A DNA stretch of 64,000 bases from contig CAWDAQ010000005.1 of assembly GCA_963800325.1 (NCBI GenBank), forward strand, positions 682,001 to 746,000. Direction: 5' to 3'. Below are positions 25,256 through 34,156 of this stretch, in pieces. The position numbers were made by a program, and so were the translations under genes. The notes beneath the pieces are model-generated. The model worked only from the letters and a program-made list of their open reading frames with translations. It did not search any database and was not told the origin of the DNA. The number at the start of each line of letters is the position of its first letter. Within the stretch, counting starts at the first letter, position 1. This DNA comes from CAWDAQ01 sp963800325. GTDB taxonomy: Bacteria; Actinomycetota; Actinomycetes; Actinomycetales; Dermatophilaceae.

Positions 25256-25531
25256 CTAGGCGGGTGGTCCTCCCGGCTCGGGGTACACGACTCCCGTGGA
25301 CGGGACGGCGGAGGCGAACGACGCGAACGGCACGACGGCGACGGGGGCCGCGGCGACGGGCAGGGTCCACCCCTGGTCGGCGATGTCGGCGGCGAGACGG
25401 CGGACACGCCGGGACAGACCGACGACGTCGACGGGAGTCATCGCGAGGCGCGCCGGCGACGTCACGGCGGCCCTGGTGCGGGCGGTCGCGGCCGTCGTGC
25501 TCACGCTCGCGCTCGTCTCGATGGTCTTCAC
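25256..25531 (-). CDS. whiB7 upstream ORF (leader peptide, 91 residues)
   Basis: GTG at 25531 with a strong GAGGAGG site opens a 91-residue reading frame ending just before the 16-bp hairpin. It begins MKTIETSASVSTTAATARTR and ends in PEPGGPPA. Upstream ORFs in whiB7 leaders let slowed translation relieve transcription attenuation; this one has the right position. It is longer than most leader peptides, so it may also be a small protein. The sequence is rich in Ala/Val/Thr/Ser. Confidence 0.55.
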   Translation of the reverse strand: MKTIETSASVSTTAATARTRAAVTSPARLAMTPVDVVGLSRRVRRLAADIADQGWTLPVAAAPVAVVPFASFASAVPSTGVVYPEPGGPPA

Positions 25532-25598
25532 GGGTTCCACCTCCTCACGCTCGCTCTGCGGGCACGTCCGCGCTGCGGCGCGGACATCTCGGATAAGG

Positions 25599-25637
25599 AC
25601 ACTACGGCAGCCCCGGGGGGCGGGCAACGGGTTTTTT
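25599..25637 (-). promoter_or_regulatory. whiB7 promoter with upstream A-tract
   Basis: On the minus strand, AAAAAA (25632-25637), four bases, -35 TTGCCC (25622-25627), a 17-base spacer and -10 TAGTGT (25599-25604). WhiB7-activated promoters carry an AT-rich stretch just upstream of the -35 box, so this fits autoregulation. It predicts an mRNA leader of about 540 bases. Confidence 0.7.
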
Positions 25638-25704
25638 CGGCCCCGTCCGCGACGACGCGCGGGAGGCCGTGCGGGCGCCGTCCGGACGCGGCGCGACCCC
25701 GCCC

Positions 25705-27846
25705 TCAGGCGTCGGCGCCGTGACGCTCGAGGACCTCCTCGGGCGAGGCGCCCCCGAGGACCTCGAGCACCTGCTCGGCGTACAGGCCGAGCTTGCGCGG
25801 CCCGACCCCGGCGATCGCCGCGAGCTCGGTCTGCGACGCCGGCTCCCGCTCGGCGATCGCGCTCAGGGTGGCGTCGGTGAAGACGACGTAGGCGGGCAGC
25901 CCCGCGGCCCGGGCGACCGCGAGCCGCCAGGCGCGCAGCCGCTCGAACGTGCCCTCGTCGTACCCGGGCGGACAGTCCTCGCACCGTCCCCGGGTGCGCT
26001 CGGCGGCGCCGGAGAGCACCGCCCCGCACCCGCGGCAGCGCACCGGCGCCGAGCCGGACCGCCGGCTCCGCCCGCGGCCGCTGCGGGTCGGGGTCCGCGC
26101 CTCCTCGCCGAGGATCGCCGCGGTCGCGTCGAGGAACCGCGAGACCCGTCGGGTGGCCCGCGCGCCGGGGGTCCGCGCCCGCGCCCAGCTGAGGTGGAGC
26201 TCGTCCCGGGCGCGGGTGAGGCCGACGTAGAGCAGCCGGCGCTCCTCCTCGACCGCCTCCGGGGTATCGGCCATGACGACGGGCAGCAGCCCCTCGGAGC
26301 AGCCGGCGAGGAACACGACGTCCCACTCGAGACCCTTCGCGGCGTGCAGCGAGGCCAGCGTCACGCCCTGGACCGCCGGCGCGTGCTGCGCCGCGGCCCG
26401 CTCGTCGAGCTCGTGCACCAGCTGCGGGAGCCGGGCCTCGGGCAGGGTCGCCGCGAGGTCGTCGGCGAGCTCGGCGAGGGCGGCGAGGGACTCCCACCGC
26501 TCCCGCGTCGCCCCGCCGCCGGGGGGTGGCTGACGGGTCCAGCCGGCGCCGCCGAGGACGTCGCGGACGAGGTCGGGCAGGGGCACGGAACCGTCGTCGG
26601 ACCGGGCGGCCCCGCGCAGCAGGACGATCGCCTGGCGCACCTCGGTCCGGGCGAAGAAGCGCTCCCCGCCGCGGACGAGGTAGGGGATGTCGCGCTCGCT
26701 CAGGGCCGCCTCGAACGCCTCGCTCTGCCCGTTGGTCCGGAACAGCACGGCCACGTCCCCGGGGGACCGACCGGCGGCGACGAGCTCGGCCACCCGATCG
26801 GCGACGTGGGCCGCCTCGGCGGGGTCGTCCTCGCAGGCCTTCAGGGTGGGCGCGGGCCCGGCGGGGCGCTGCGCCTGGAGCTCGACGGCACCGCTGCGCA
26901 TCGCCCCGGAGGGGCCGCGCAGGGCCTGGTTCGCCAGGCCGACGACCTGCGGCGTCGAACGGTAGTTCCGCACGAGCCGGACGACCCGGGTGCCCGGGTG
27001 GGTGCGCTCGAACTCGAGGAGGTGGCGGGGGGTGGCCCCGGTGAAGGAGTAGATCGTCTGCGCCGGGTCGCCGACGACGCAGAGGTCCTGGCGGTCGCCG
27101 ACCCAGAGGTCGAGCAGGCGTTGCTGGAGGGCGTTGACGTCCTGGTACTCGTCGACGACGAAGTGGCGGTACTGCCCGCGCACCGTCCGGGCGACGTCGT
27201 CGCGCTCCTCGAGGATGCCCACGGTGAGCAGCAGGACGTCCTCGAAGTCGATGACGCCGCGCTCGGACTTGACCTCCTCGTAGGTCTCGAGCAGCCGGGC
27301 CATGCCGGTGGCGTCGAGGGACGGGGGCTCGCGTCCCGCGGAGCGGGCCGCACCGGCGTAGGTCTCGGGGGTGAGCAGGGACACCTTGGACCACTCGACC
27401 TCGGCGGCGAGGTCGCGCAGCTCGGTGCGGTCGAACCGGAGCCGGAGCCGGCTCGCGGCCTCGGCGACCGCGGGGACCTTGTGGGCGAGCACCTCGGGGG
27501 CGGCGCCACCGATCGCGCCGGGCCAGAAGTAGTGCAGCTGGCGCAGCGCGGCCGCGTGGAAGGTGCGGGTCTGCACCCCGGCGGCCCCGAGGTCGCGCAG
27601 CCGGGTGCGCATCTCGCCGGCGGCACGCGCGGTGAAGGTCACCGCGAGGACCTGGGTCGGGGTGTAGACCCCGGAGTGGACGCCGTAGGCGATCCGGTGG
27701 GTGATGGCCCGGGTCTTGCCCGTCCCGGCGCCGGCGAGCACGCACATCGACCCGACCGGGGACGCGGCCACCTCCCGCTGCTCGGGGTCGAGCCCCTCGA
27801 GCACGGCGTCGGCCGAGGACGGCGGGGCGGCGGGGGACGGCGACAT
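25705..27846 (-). CDS. uvrD2: UvrD2-type superfamily I DNA helicase
   Basis: Protein of 713 residues, a 3'-5' SF1A helicase. Walker A AGAGTGKT is near residue 40, the motif II strand is FVVDEYQDVN, motif III DPAQTIYSFTGA, and motif VI is LLYVGLTRARDELHL. After the motor is a four-Cys zinc motif (CRGC and CEDC) and then a C-terminal HRDC domain (SQTELAAIAGVGPRKLGLYAE), the layout of mycobacterial UvrD2. ATG at 27846 lies close to the Q motif (LDPEQREVA). It is divergent from the mycoredoxin gene. Confidence 0.92.
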   Translation of the reverse strand: MSPSPAAPPSSADAVLEGLDPEQREVAASPVGSMCVLAGAGTGKTRAITHRIAYGVHSGVYTPTQVLAVTFTARAAGEMRTRLRDLGAAGVQTRTFHAAALRQLHYFWPGAIGGAAPEVLAHKVPAVAEAASRLRLRFDRTELRDLAAEVEWSKVSLLTPETYAGAARSAGREPPSLDATGMARLLETYEEVKSERGVIDFEDVLLLTVGILEERDDVARTVRGQYRHFVVDEYQDVNALQQRLLDLWVGDRQDLCVVGDPAQTIYSFTGATPRHLLEFERTHPGTRVVRLVRNYRSTPQVVGLANQALRGPSGAMRSGAVELQAQRPAGPAPTLKACEDDPAEAAHVADRVAELVAAGRSPGDVAVLFRTNGQSEAFEAALSERDIPYLVRGGERFFARTEVRQAIVLLRGAARSDDGSVPLPDLVRDVLGGAGWTRQPPPGGGATRERWESLAALAELADDLAATLPEARLPQLVHELDERAAAQHAPAVQGVTLASLHAAKGLEWDVVFLAGCSEGLLPVVMADTPEAVEEERRLLYVGLTRARDELHLSWARARTPGARATRRVSRFLDATAAILGEEARTPTRSGRGRSRRSGSAPVRCRGCGAVLSGAAERTRGRCEDCPPGYDEGTFERLRAWRLAVARAAGLPAYVVFTDATLSAIAEREPASQTELAAIAGVGPRKLGLYAEQVLEVLGGASPEEVLERHGADA

Positions 27847-27984
27847 CGCCCCGATCCTCTCAGACCCCGGCGACGCACGAGTTCGCCAGCGCCCCCGTGT
27901 CCGTCCTGCCGTCGGGAAGGTTCTCACCCCCGGACGCGTTGACGCGGCGGAGAAGTTCCCCGACCCCCACGAGGAGAGCCCCCG

Positions 27985-28257
27985 ATGAGCGACGACGTCG
28001 CGACCGTCCCCCCGCCCGCCCCCGGTTCGGTGACCATGTTCACCACGAGCTGGTGCGGCTACTGCGTCCGGCTGAAGTCGCAGATGCAGCGCGAGGGCAT
28101 CGGCTACACCGAGGTCAACATCGAGGAGGACCCCCGGCACGCCGGGTACGTCATGGACCTCAACGGCGGCAACCAGACGGTACCGACGCTGCTGTTCCCG
28201 GACGGGTCGAGCGCGACGAACCCCTCGATCGCCGAGGTGCGCACCCGGCTGTCCTGA
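27985..28257 (+). CDS. Mycoredoxin / glutaredoxin-like protein
   Basis: Protein of 90 residues with a thioredoxin fold. The active site is CGYC in TMFTTSWCGYCVRLK, followed by the cis-Pro region QTVPTLLF and the C-terminal helix. It lies between uvrD2 and nudC, like the mycobacterial Mrx2 gene. Such proteins reduce disulfides mixed with mycothiol or other thiols. GAGGAG lies upstream of the ATG at 27985. Confidence 0.88.
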   Translation: MSDDVATVPPPAPGSVTMFTTSWCGYCVRLKSQMQREGIGYTEVNIEEDPRHAGYVMDLNGGNQTVPTLLFPDGSSATNPSIAEVRTRLS

Positions 28258-28336
28258 CGCCCGCGGAACCGGGCGCCCTCCCGGCACCGGCCGGGCCCGC
28301 CGTGCCGATGGGGAGCGATGGCCCGGGAGCGGTGGC

Positions 28337-29305
28337 CTAGGAGCGCCAGTCGGGCTCGGCGGGCTCGACGATCTCGGCGCCGTACCAGTGCTCGATGAGG
28401 CGCCGGGCGATGCTGATCGGGCCGGGCAGGCCCCACTTCCCCGCCGCGACCCGCTCGCGGAGCTCGTCCCGGCCCACCCACCGGGCCTCGGCGATCTCGC
28501 TCGGCTGCAGCACGAGCTCGGTTCCCGTGGCCCGGGCGGTGAACCCGACCATGAGCGAGGCCGGGAAGGGCCACGGCTGGTCCCCGAGGTAGGTGACGTC
28601 GGTGACCTCGACGCCGACCTCCTCGTGGACCTCGCGCGCCACCGCCGCGGCGAGCGTCTCGCCCGGCTCGACGAACCCGGCGAGCACGGAGTACCGCTGC
28701 CGGGCCCACCCCGGGTTGCGGGCGAGCAGGAGCCGCTCGTCGTCGTCGACGACGGACATGATGACGGCCGGGTCGGTTCGGGGGTAGTGGTCGCTGCCGT
28801 CCTCGGGGCAGGTCCGCACCCAGCCACCCTGGGTCGGCACGGTCCGGGCGCCGCAGCGCGGGCAGTGCCCGTGCCGGGCGTGCCAGTTCGCGAGCGCCAC
28901 CGCCGTGGTGAACAGGCCGGCGTCGCGGGCGGTGAGGTGGGCCCCGACCTGCCGGAGCGTCCGCCAGCACGGGTCCGCCCCGGCCCGGGGGTCGCTCTCG
29001 CCCCGGTCGCCGGTGGCACCGGCCGCGGGGACCACGGCGACGTGCGCCGTCCCGTCCTCGACGTCGTCGCCGAGGTAGATCCCCAGGTGGGCGGTGTCCC
29101 CGGGCGCGGGCGGTCGCAGGCGTAGCCGCGGCGCGACGTCGGTCCCGTCGACGACGGCGCGGCCGTCGCGGACCTCGACCACGCGCGTCGCCCCGTCGGC
29201 GAGCAGCCCGGCGACGAGGCCCGGGTCGAGGCGGCGCTCGGCCCGGCGGTCGAGCGTGGTCCGGGCGAGGGTGAGGTCGCCGAGGTCCTCCGGGGCAGGG
29301 TGCAC
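28337..29305 (-). CDS. nudC: NAD+ diphosphatase / mRNA deNADding enzyme NudC
   Basis: Protein of about 322 residues. The N-terminal NUDIX-like part is followed by a zinc-ribbon (CPRC, then CPED, where the fourth Cys is missing), the Nudix box GFVEPGETLAAAVAREVHEE and the NADH-specific DQPWPFPAS (family consensus SQPWPFPxS). It hydrolyses NAD(H) and NAD-capped RNA. GTG at 29305 is chosen over an in-frame GTG at 29314 because a TAGTGT -10 box overlaps the earlier codon and ends 7 bases before 29305. Confidence 0.92.
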   Translation of the reverse strand: MHPAPEDLGDLTLARTTLDRRAERRLDPGLVAGLLADGATRVVEVRDGRAVVDGTDVAPRLRLRPPAPGDTAHLGIYLGDDVEDGTAHVAVVPAAGATGDRGESDPRAGADPCWRTLRQVGAHLTARDAGLFTTAVALANWHARHGHCPRCGARTVPTQGGWVRTCPEDGSDHYPRTDPAVIMSVVDDDERLLLARNPGWARQRYSVLAGFVEPGETLAAAVAREVHEEVGVEVTDVTYLGDQPWPFPASLMVGFTARATGTELVLQPSEIAEARWVGRDELRERVAAGKWGLPGPISIARRLIEHWYGAEIVEPAEPDWRS

Positions 29306-29318
29306 GCCCGTCACACTA
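29306..29318 (-). promoter_or_regulatory. -10 box for leaderless nudC mRNA
   Basis: TAGTGT (29313-29318, minus strand) ends 7 bases before the GTG at 29305. The spacing places transcription start at or next to the start codon. This element decides between two candidate starts. Confidence 0.55.
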
Positions 29319-29403
29319 GCCCCGGCACCGAGGCGCGCCGCGACCCCCGTCCCACGCCGAGCGGGTCCGCAATGACCGGCCCGAGAGCGCCTACGGTGTG
29401 GGG

Positions 29404-30741
29404 GTGACGCGTTCCCCCCTCCACCTCGCCGCGCTCGCGAGCGCGGCCGTCCCAGGTCTGGACCCGGTGAGCGTCGAGCCCCTCGGCCTCGGCGACGAGC
29501 ACACCCACGACGTCGCCGTCGTCGAGGACGCCCAGCACCGCCGCTGGGTCGTCCGGGCGCCGCACACGGCGGCCGAGTCGGCGCTGATGGAGCAGGCGGC
29601 CGTGCTGCAGGGTCTCCTCGCCCACCGGGCGCCGTTCGGTGTGCCGGTGCCCAAGGGCTTCGTCGAGGCGGGGACGGGGTTGCGGGCCTCGGTGCACCCG
29701 TGGATCCCGGGGATGCACCCGGACTTCGGTCGGCTGCCGCCCGGGCCGGGGGTGGCCGCCGACCTCGGCCGCACCCTGGCCCTGCTCCACAACACCGACC
29801 GCGCCGTGTTCGACGAGGCCGGGGTTCCCTCGTACGACGCCGAGGAGTACCGGGCCCGACGGCTCGCCGCGCTCGACCGGGCCGCCGCGAGCGGCCGCGT
29901 GCCGACGGGGCTGCTCACCCGGTGGGAGCACGCCCTCGAGGACGTGAGCCTGTGGCGGTTCGCCTCCGTCCCCGTGCACGGGGCCCTCACCGGGGGCCGG
30001 GTCATCGCCCACTTCCCCGACGAGGACGCCTCGACGGGGTCGGTCAAGGCGCTGACGGGGTGGGAGCACGCGAAGGTCGCCGACCCCGCGGACGACTTCG
30101 CAGCCCTCGTCGAGGAGGCCGTTCCCGCCGCGGTCGACACCGTCCTCGAGGCCTACGCCCACGCCCGGGTCGACCGTCCCGACCGGCACCTGCTCGTCCG
30201 CGCACGGCTCGTCGCCGAGCTGCGCCACCTGGGGCGGCTCATGGCCTCGCTCGCCGCGGGGTCGCAGGAGCGCACCGAGCGGGACGCCGCAGCGCTGCGC
30301 CAGCTCGACGAGCGGATCAACGGCGAGGGCTCCGTCGTCCCGCCGCTCGCACCCGCACAGACCGCGGTGCGCCGGCCGCCGCCGATCGAGGTCCCCGACG
30401 AGGGGTCCGGGGACCCCGGGGAGGCGTCCCCCACCGAGGACGTCGCGGTCACCGAGGATGTGGCGGTCACCGAGGAGGCGACCGACCCCGAGGAGGCACC
30501 GGACGCCCCGGCCGGCACCACGGGCCCGGCGGGCCTCCCCGACGCCGACGTCCCGGACGCCGAGGAGGCCCGGGCACCCGGCCCCGGGGGCGAGCGGGAG
30601 GCCGCCACCGACGTTCCTGACGTCACTGACGACCCCGTGCACCCGCCCGTCGACCCTTCCGGCGGGCACGCCGGCGACGGCGAGGCGGCGGGAGGCACCG
30701 GCGACGGGGCGGAGGACCTCACCGACCGCGGACGGGAGTGA
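29404..30741 (+). CDS. Macrolide 2'-phosphotransferase-like protein, probable pseudokinase
   Basis: Protein of about 445 residues with the APH/macrolide-phosphotransferase fold in residues 1-290: a VPVPKGFVEAGTGL hinge, LGRTLALLHN helix and a C-lobe. The catalytic loop reads VHGALTGGRV (192-200), so the usual Asp of HGD is Ala. The metal-binding loop reads TGWEHAKVADPADDF (218-232), where the usual Asp before Trp is Gly. Catalysis therefore looks lost. Residues beyond 320 are an acidic Pro/Ala/Glu/Asp tail with a TEDVAV repeat. Its 3' end overlaps convergent adnB by 23 bases. Confidence 0.75.
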   Translation: MTRSPLHLAALASAAVPGLDPVSVEPLGLGDEHTHDVAVVEDAQHRRWVVRAPHTAAESALMEQAAVLQGLLAHRAPFGVPVPKGFVEAGTGLRASVHPWIPGMHPDFGRLPPGPGVAADLGRTLALLHNTDRAVFDEAGVPSYDAEEYRARRLAALDRAAASGRVPTGLLTRWEHALEDVSLWRFASVPVHGALTGGRVIAHFPDEDASTGSVKALTGWEHAKVADPADDFAALVEEAVPAAVDTVLEAYAHARVDRPDRHLLVRARLVAELRHLGRLMASLAAGSQERTERDAAALRQLDERINGEGSVVPPLAPAQTAVRRPPPIEVPDEGSGDPGEASPTEDVAVTEDVAVTEEATDPEEAPDAPAGTTGPAGLPDADVPDAEEARAPGPGGEREAATDVPDVTDDPVHPPVDPSGGHAGDGEAAGGTGDGAEDLTDRGRE

Positions 30742-33700
30742 GGACCTCTGCGAGCCGGTCCGCTCCGACCGGCTCCGGCCACCGGGTCAGCCCGGTCGCG
30801 GCGTGGAAGAACGCCGCGTCGACCTGCTCCGGGTCCAGGCCCCGCAGCCGGGCGTAGGCGAGCCGGTACGCGGCGAGCTGCAGGTCACGAGCCCGGGCGT
30901 CGTCCCCGGTGGGTGGCGGCCCGGTCTTCCAGTCCACGACGGTGACGCCACCGTCCGGCCGGGGGAAGACGGCGTCGATCCGCCCCCGGACGGCCACCCC
31001 GGCGACGACGGTCTCGACGGCGAGCTCGACCTCGAGCGGGGTGCGCTCCGCCCACTCGCTGGCGAGGAAGTTCTCCCGGAGCCGGGGGAGGTCCTCGTCG
31101 TCGGCCGGGTCCTCGTCGGCGTTCCCGGGAAGCTCGAGGACGTCGACGATCGCGGCGCGGGCGTAGTGCTGCTCGACCCAGGCGTGGAACGTGGTCCCCC
31201 GGCGGGCGGTCGACGCGGGCGGGGCGGGCATCGGCCTGCGCAGGGCGAGGGCGAAGGCCTCCGGGTCCTCGGCGAGGGCGACGAGCGCCGACGTCGACAG
31301 GTGCGCCGGCGCCTCGACCTCGACCCGGGCGGGCCGCCGGGCCCGGTCGCGCTCGGCGAGGAGGAGCTCGACCTCCACCTCGTCCGCGCCGCCGTCCGGG
31401 GGGTCGCCCACGGGCGTCTCCGGTGTGGGGTCCGCCGCGGGGTCGGCGCCGGGCGCCTGCTCGGCGTCCGCCATGGCCGAGCGCACCCGGGCCGCCGCGG
31501 CCTCGATGTCCGCGAGGCGCCGACGCGCCTCGGGCTGCGCCGTGGGATCCCGCGGCCACGCCGCCCGCAGCGGCTCCGCCGTGCGCGGGTTCGCGGCGCC
31601 CGGCTCCGGCATCGGGGCCCACACCAGTCGGGCCGCCGCGAGGGTGGGCTCGCCGGCGACCTCCTCGAGGAAGCGGGAGGTCACCCGCGGCGTGCTCGGC
31701 GCTGCCCACACCGGGGCGGTGAGCAGCATCGCGGTCCTCGCCCGGGTCAGGGCGACGTAGGCCAGGCGCCGCTCCTCGGCGATCCCGCGCAGGCCGCCCG
31801 CCTCGAGGAACTCGGCGTAGCGCTTCTTGAGGTCGTCGGCGTCCTCGGCCGTGCGCCAGTCCAGGTGCGGCAGGCCGGCCCGGTCGCCCCGCAGGTCGTA
31901 GGGCACCCCGTCGATGCCGCCGGTCCAGCCCCGGTCCCTGGGCCGGCCGTGCGTCCAGTTCGCACCACCGGCGGGACGCCCGCCCTCGGACGCCTCGGCC
32001 GCCGCGTCCTGCTCGCCCGGGCTGCTGCGCCGGCCGGAGTGCTCCGGGAACGTCGCCTCGACGAGCCCGGGGACCGCGACGACGTCCCACTCCAGGCCCT
32101 TCGCGGCGTGCACGGTGAGCACCTGGACCGCGTCCGGGGAGACCTCGATGTTGCCCTTGTCGAGGCCGCGCTCCTCCTCGAGCGCGGCCGCGAGCCAGCT
32201 GAGGAACCCGCCGAGCGTCGGCCGGTCCGCGCTGACCGAGAAGGACGCCGCGACGTCGGCGAACGCGTCGAGGTGGGCCCGCGCGGCCGCCGGGCTGTAG
32301 CCCGGGCGGGCGAGCACCTCGACGTCGAGGCCGAGGGCCCGCTCCGCCTCGCCGACGAGCTCGGCGAGCGGGAGCCCGGCGATCTCCCGCAGCCGGCGGA
32401 CGCTGCGGGCGAGCCCGGCGAGGCGCTCCCGGGCGGTGCCGGAGAGCCGCTCCCCCTCCCGGCCGGTCCATCCCGGTGCGGGCAGGTCGTCGAGCGCCTC
32501 GACGATGCTCGGCACGTCCGCGGTCTCGGGCTCGAGGTCGACCCGCGGGCGGGACCCGTTCGCCCCCGGGCCCTCACCCGGGTCGTCGTCGCCCACGCCG
32601 GGGCCCGTGCCCGCGGTGGTGGTGGGCAGCCGGAGCTGCTGCTGGTGACGGGCCCAGGCCATGAGACCGTCGAGGTCGGCCGGCCCCAGCCGGCACAGCG
32701 GGCCGGTGACCAGCCGCATGAGCTGGTCGCCCCGGGTGGGGTCCTGCACGACGTGGAGCAGGGCGACGACGTCCTCGACCTCGGGGGTGAGCAGCAGGCC
32801 ACCGAGGCCGACGACCTCGACCGGAAGCCCCCGGTCCTGCAGGGCCTCGACGACGCCACCGAACTGGGACCGTCGGCGGCAGAGCACGGCGGCGGAGCCG
32901 GCGCCCTCCTCGCGGCGACTGCGGACCCAGTCCGCGACGAGCGCGGCCTCGTCCTCGGTGGTCTCCAGCCGCGCGGTCTCGACCGTCCCCCTCCCTGCCC
33001 CGGGCGCGGCCCGCAGGGTCGTCACCGGCACGTGGGACTCCGCCCGCAACGGCGCGGCGACGTGGTTGGCGGCGTCGAGGACGGACGTCGCGTTCCGCCA
33101 GCTCGTCGACAGCGGCAGCACCCGGGCGTCGTCGCCGTCGGCGAACATGCGCGGGAAGCGCCCCAGCGTCGTCGCGCTCGCGCCCCGCCAGGCGTAGATC
33201 GACTGGTGCGGGTCGCCGACGGCGGTGACCGGGACGGCGTCCTCGCCGGCGCCGGCGAACAGGGAGGCGAGCAGGACCAGCTGCGCCTCGGAGGTGTCCT
33301 GGAACTCGTCGAGCAGGACCGCCCGGAACCGGTGCCGCTCGATCGCGCCGATGTCGGGGAACGTGCTCGCGAGCCGGGCGGCGAGCGCGATCTGGTCGGC
33401 GAAGTCCATCGCGTCCCGCTCGCGCTTCAGCGCGAGGTAGCGCTCGAGGACGGGCAGCACGGCCCGCTGCTCGCGCAGGTCGGCCCGGACCTTGCTCAGC
33501 TCGGTCCCGAGCGCGCTCCCCCGGCTCCGGCCGCCGGGAAGGGACGCGAGCGCGGCGTCGAGCTCGTCGAGGTAGGCGGCGACGTCCCCGGGGGTGAGCA
33601 GGTGCTCGGCGAGCTCGCCGGCGAGGTCGACGACGGCGTTGGTGATCGTCGACTCGGCCCGGGTGACGCCCTCCATGGGGCCGTCGTGGGCGAGGACCGC

Positions 33701-34156
33701 CTCGTTGGCGTACTGCCAGGCCGCGGCCTCGGACAGCAGCCGGGAGTCGCTCTCCACCCCGAGGCGGAGGGCGTGCTCGCGCACGAGCCGCCCGGCGTAG
33801 GAGTGGTACGTCGACACCGTGGGGGTCCCGCCGAGGGTCTCGGCGCCGTCCTCCTCCGGCGGGGACCAGAGCCCGGCCTGCTGGAGGCGTCGCAGCCGGA
33901 GGGTGACACGCTCGGCCAGCTCGGTCGCGGCCTTGCGGGTGAACGTCAGGCCGAGGACCTGGTCGGCCTCGACGAACCCGTTGGCGACGAGCCAGACCAC
34001 GCGGGCGGCCATCGTCTCGGTCTTGCCGGACCCGGCCCCGGCGACGACGAGGACGGGTCGCAGCGGGGCCTCGATGACGGCCCGCTGCTCGGCCGTCGGC
34101 AGGTGGGGCGAGCCGAGCGCGCGGGAGATGTCGTCGGCGGTGTACCTCGGGCTCAT
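30719..34156 (-). CDS. adnB: AdnB subunit of the AdnAB helicase-nuclease
   Basis: Protein of 1145 residues. An SF1A motor has Walker A AGAGSGKT (39-46), FRAVLLDEFQDTS and LTVHAAKGLEWDVV. A C-terminal RecB-type nuclease carries GGVTVVDWKTG and QLAAYRLAY (motifs II, III). With AdnA it processes DNA double-strand breaks from the end. A Pro/Glu/Asp-rich linker joins the two halves. The ATG overlaps the adnA stop by four bases. It is convergent with, and overlaps, the pseudokinase gene. Confidence 0.92.
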   Translation of the reverse strand: MSPRYTADDISRALGSPHLPTAEQRAVIEAPLRPVLVVAGAGSGKTETMAARVVWLVANGFVEADQVLGLTFTRKAATELAERVTLRLRRLQQAGLWSPPEEDGAETLGGTPTVSTYHSYAGRLVREHALRLGVESDSRLLSEAAAWQYANEAVLAHDGPMEGVTRAESTITNAVVDLAGELAEHLLTPGDVAAYLDELDAALASLPGGRSRGSALGTELSKVRADLREQRAVLPVLERYLALKRERDAMDFADQIALAARLASTFPDIGAIERHRFRAVLLDEFQDTSEAQLVLLASLFAGAGEDAVPVTAVGDPHQSIYAWRGASATTLGRFPRMFADGDDARVLPLSTSWRNATSVLDAANHVAAPLRAESHVPVTTLRAAPGAGRGTVETARLETTEDEAALVADWVRSRREEGAGSAAVLCRRRSQFGGVVEALQDRGLPVEVVGLGGLLLTPEVEDVVALLHVVQDPTRGDQLMRLVTGPLCRLGPADLDGLMAWARHQQQLRLPTTTAGTGPGVGDDDPGEGPGANGSRPRVDLEPETADVPSIVEALDDLPAPGWTGREGERLSGTARERLAGLARSVRRLREIAGLPLAELVGEAERALGLDVEVLARPGYSPAAARAHLDAFADVAASFSVSADRPTLGGFLSWLAAALEEERGLDKGNIEVSPDAVQVLTVHAAKGLEWDVVAVPGLVEATFPEHSGRRSSPGEQDAAAEASEGGRPAGGANWTHGRPRDRGWTGGIDGVPYDLRGDRAGLPHLDWRTAEDADDLKKRYAEFLEAGGLRGIAEERRLAYVALTRARTAMLLTAPVWAAPSTPRVTSRFLEEVAGEPTLAAARLVWAPMPEPGAANPRTAEPLRAAWPRDPTAQPEARRRLADIEAAAARVRSAMADAEQAPGADPAADPTPETPVGDPPDGGADEVEVELLLAERDRARRPARVEVEAPAHLSTSALVALAEDPEAFALALRRPMPAPPASTARRGTTFHAWVEQHYARAAIVDVLELPGNADEDPADDEDLPRLRENFLASEWAERTPLEVELAVETVVAGVAVRGRIDAVFPRPDGGVTVVDWKTGPPPTGDDARARDLQLAAYRLAYARLRGLDPEQVDAAFFHAATGLTRWPEPVGADRLAEVLTPVRGR

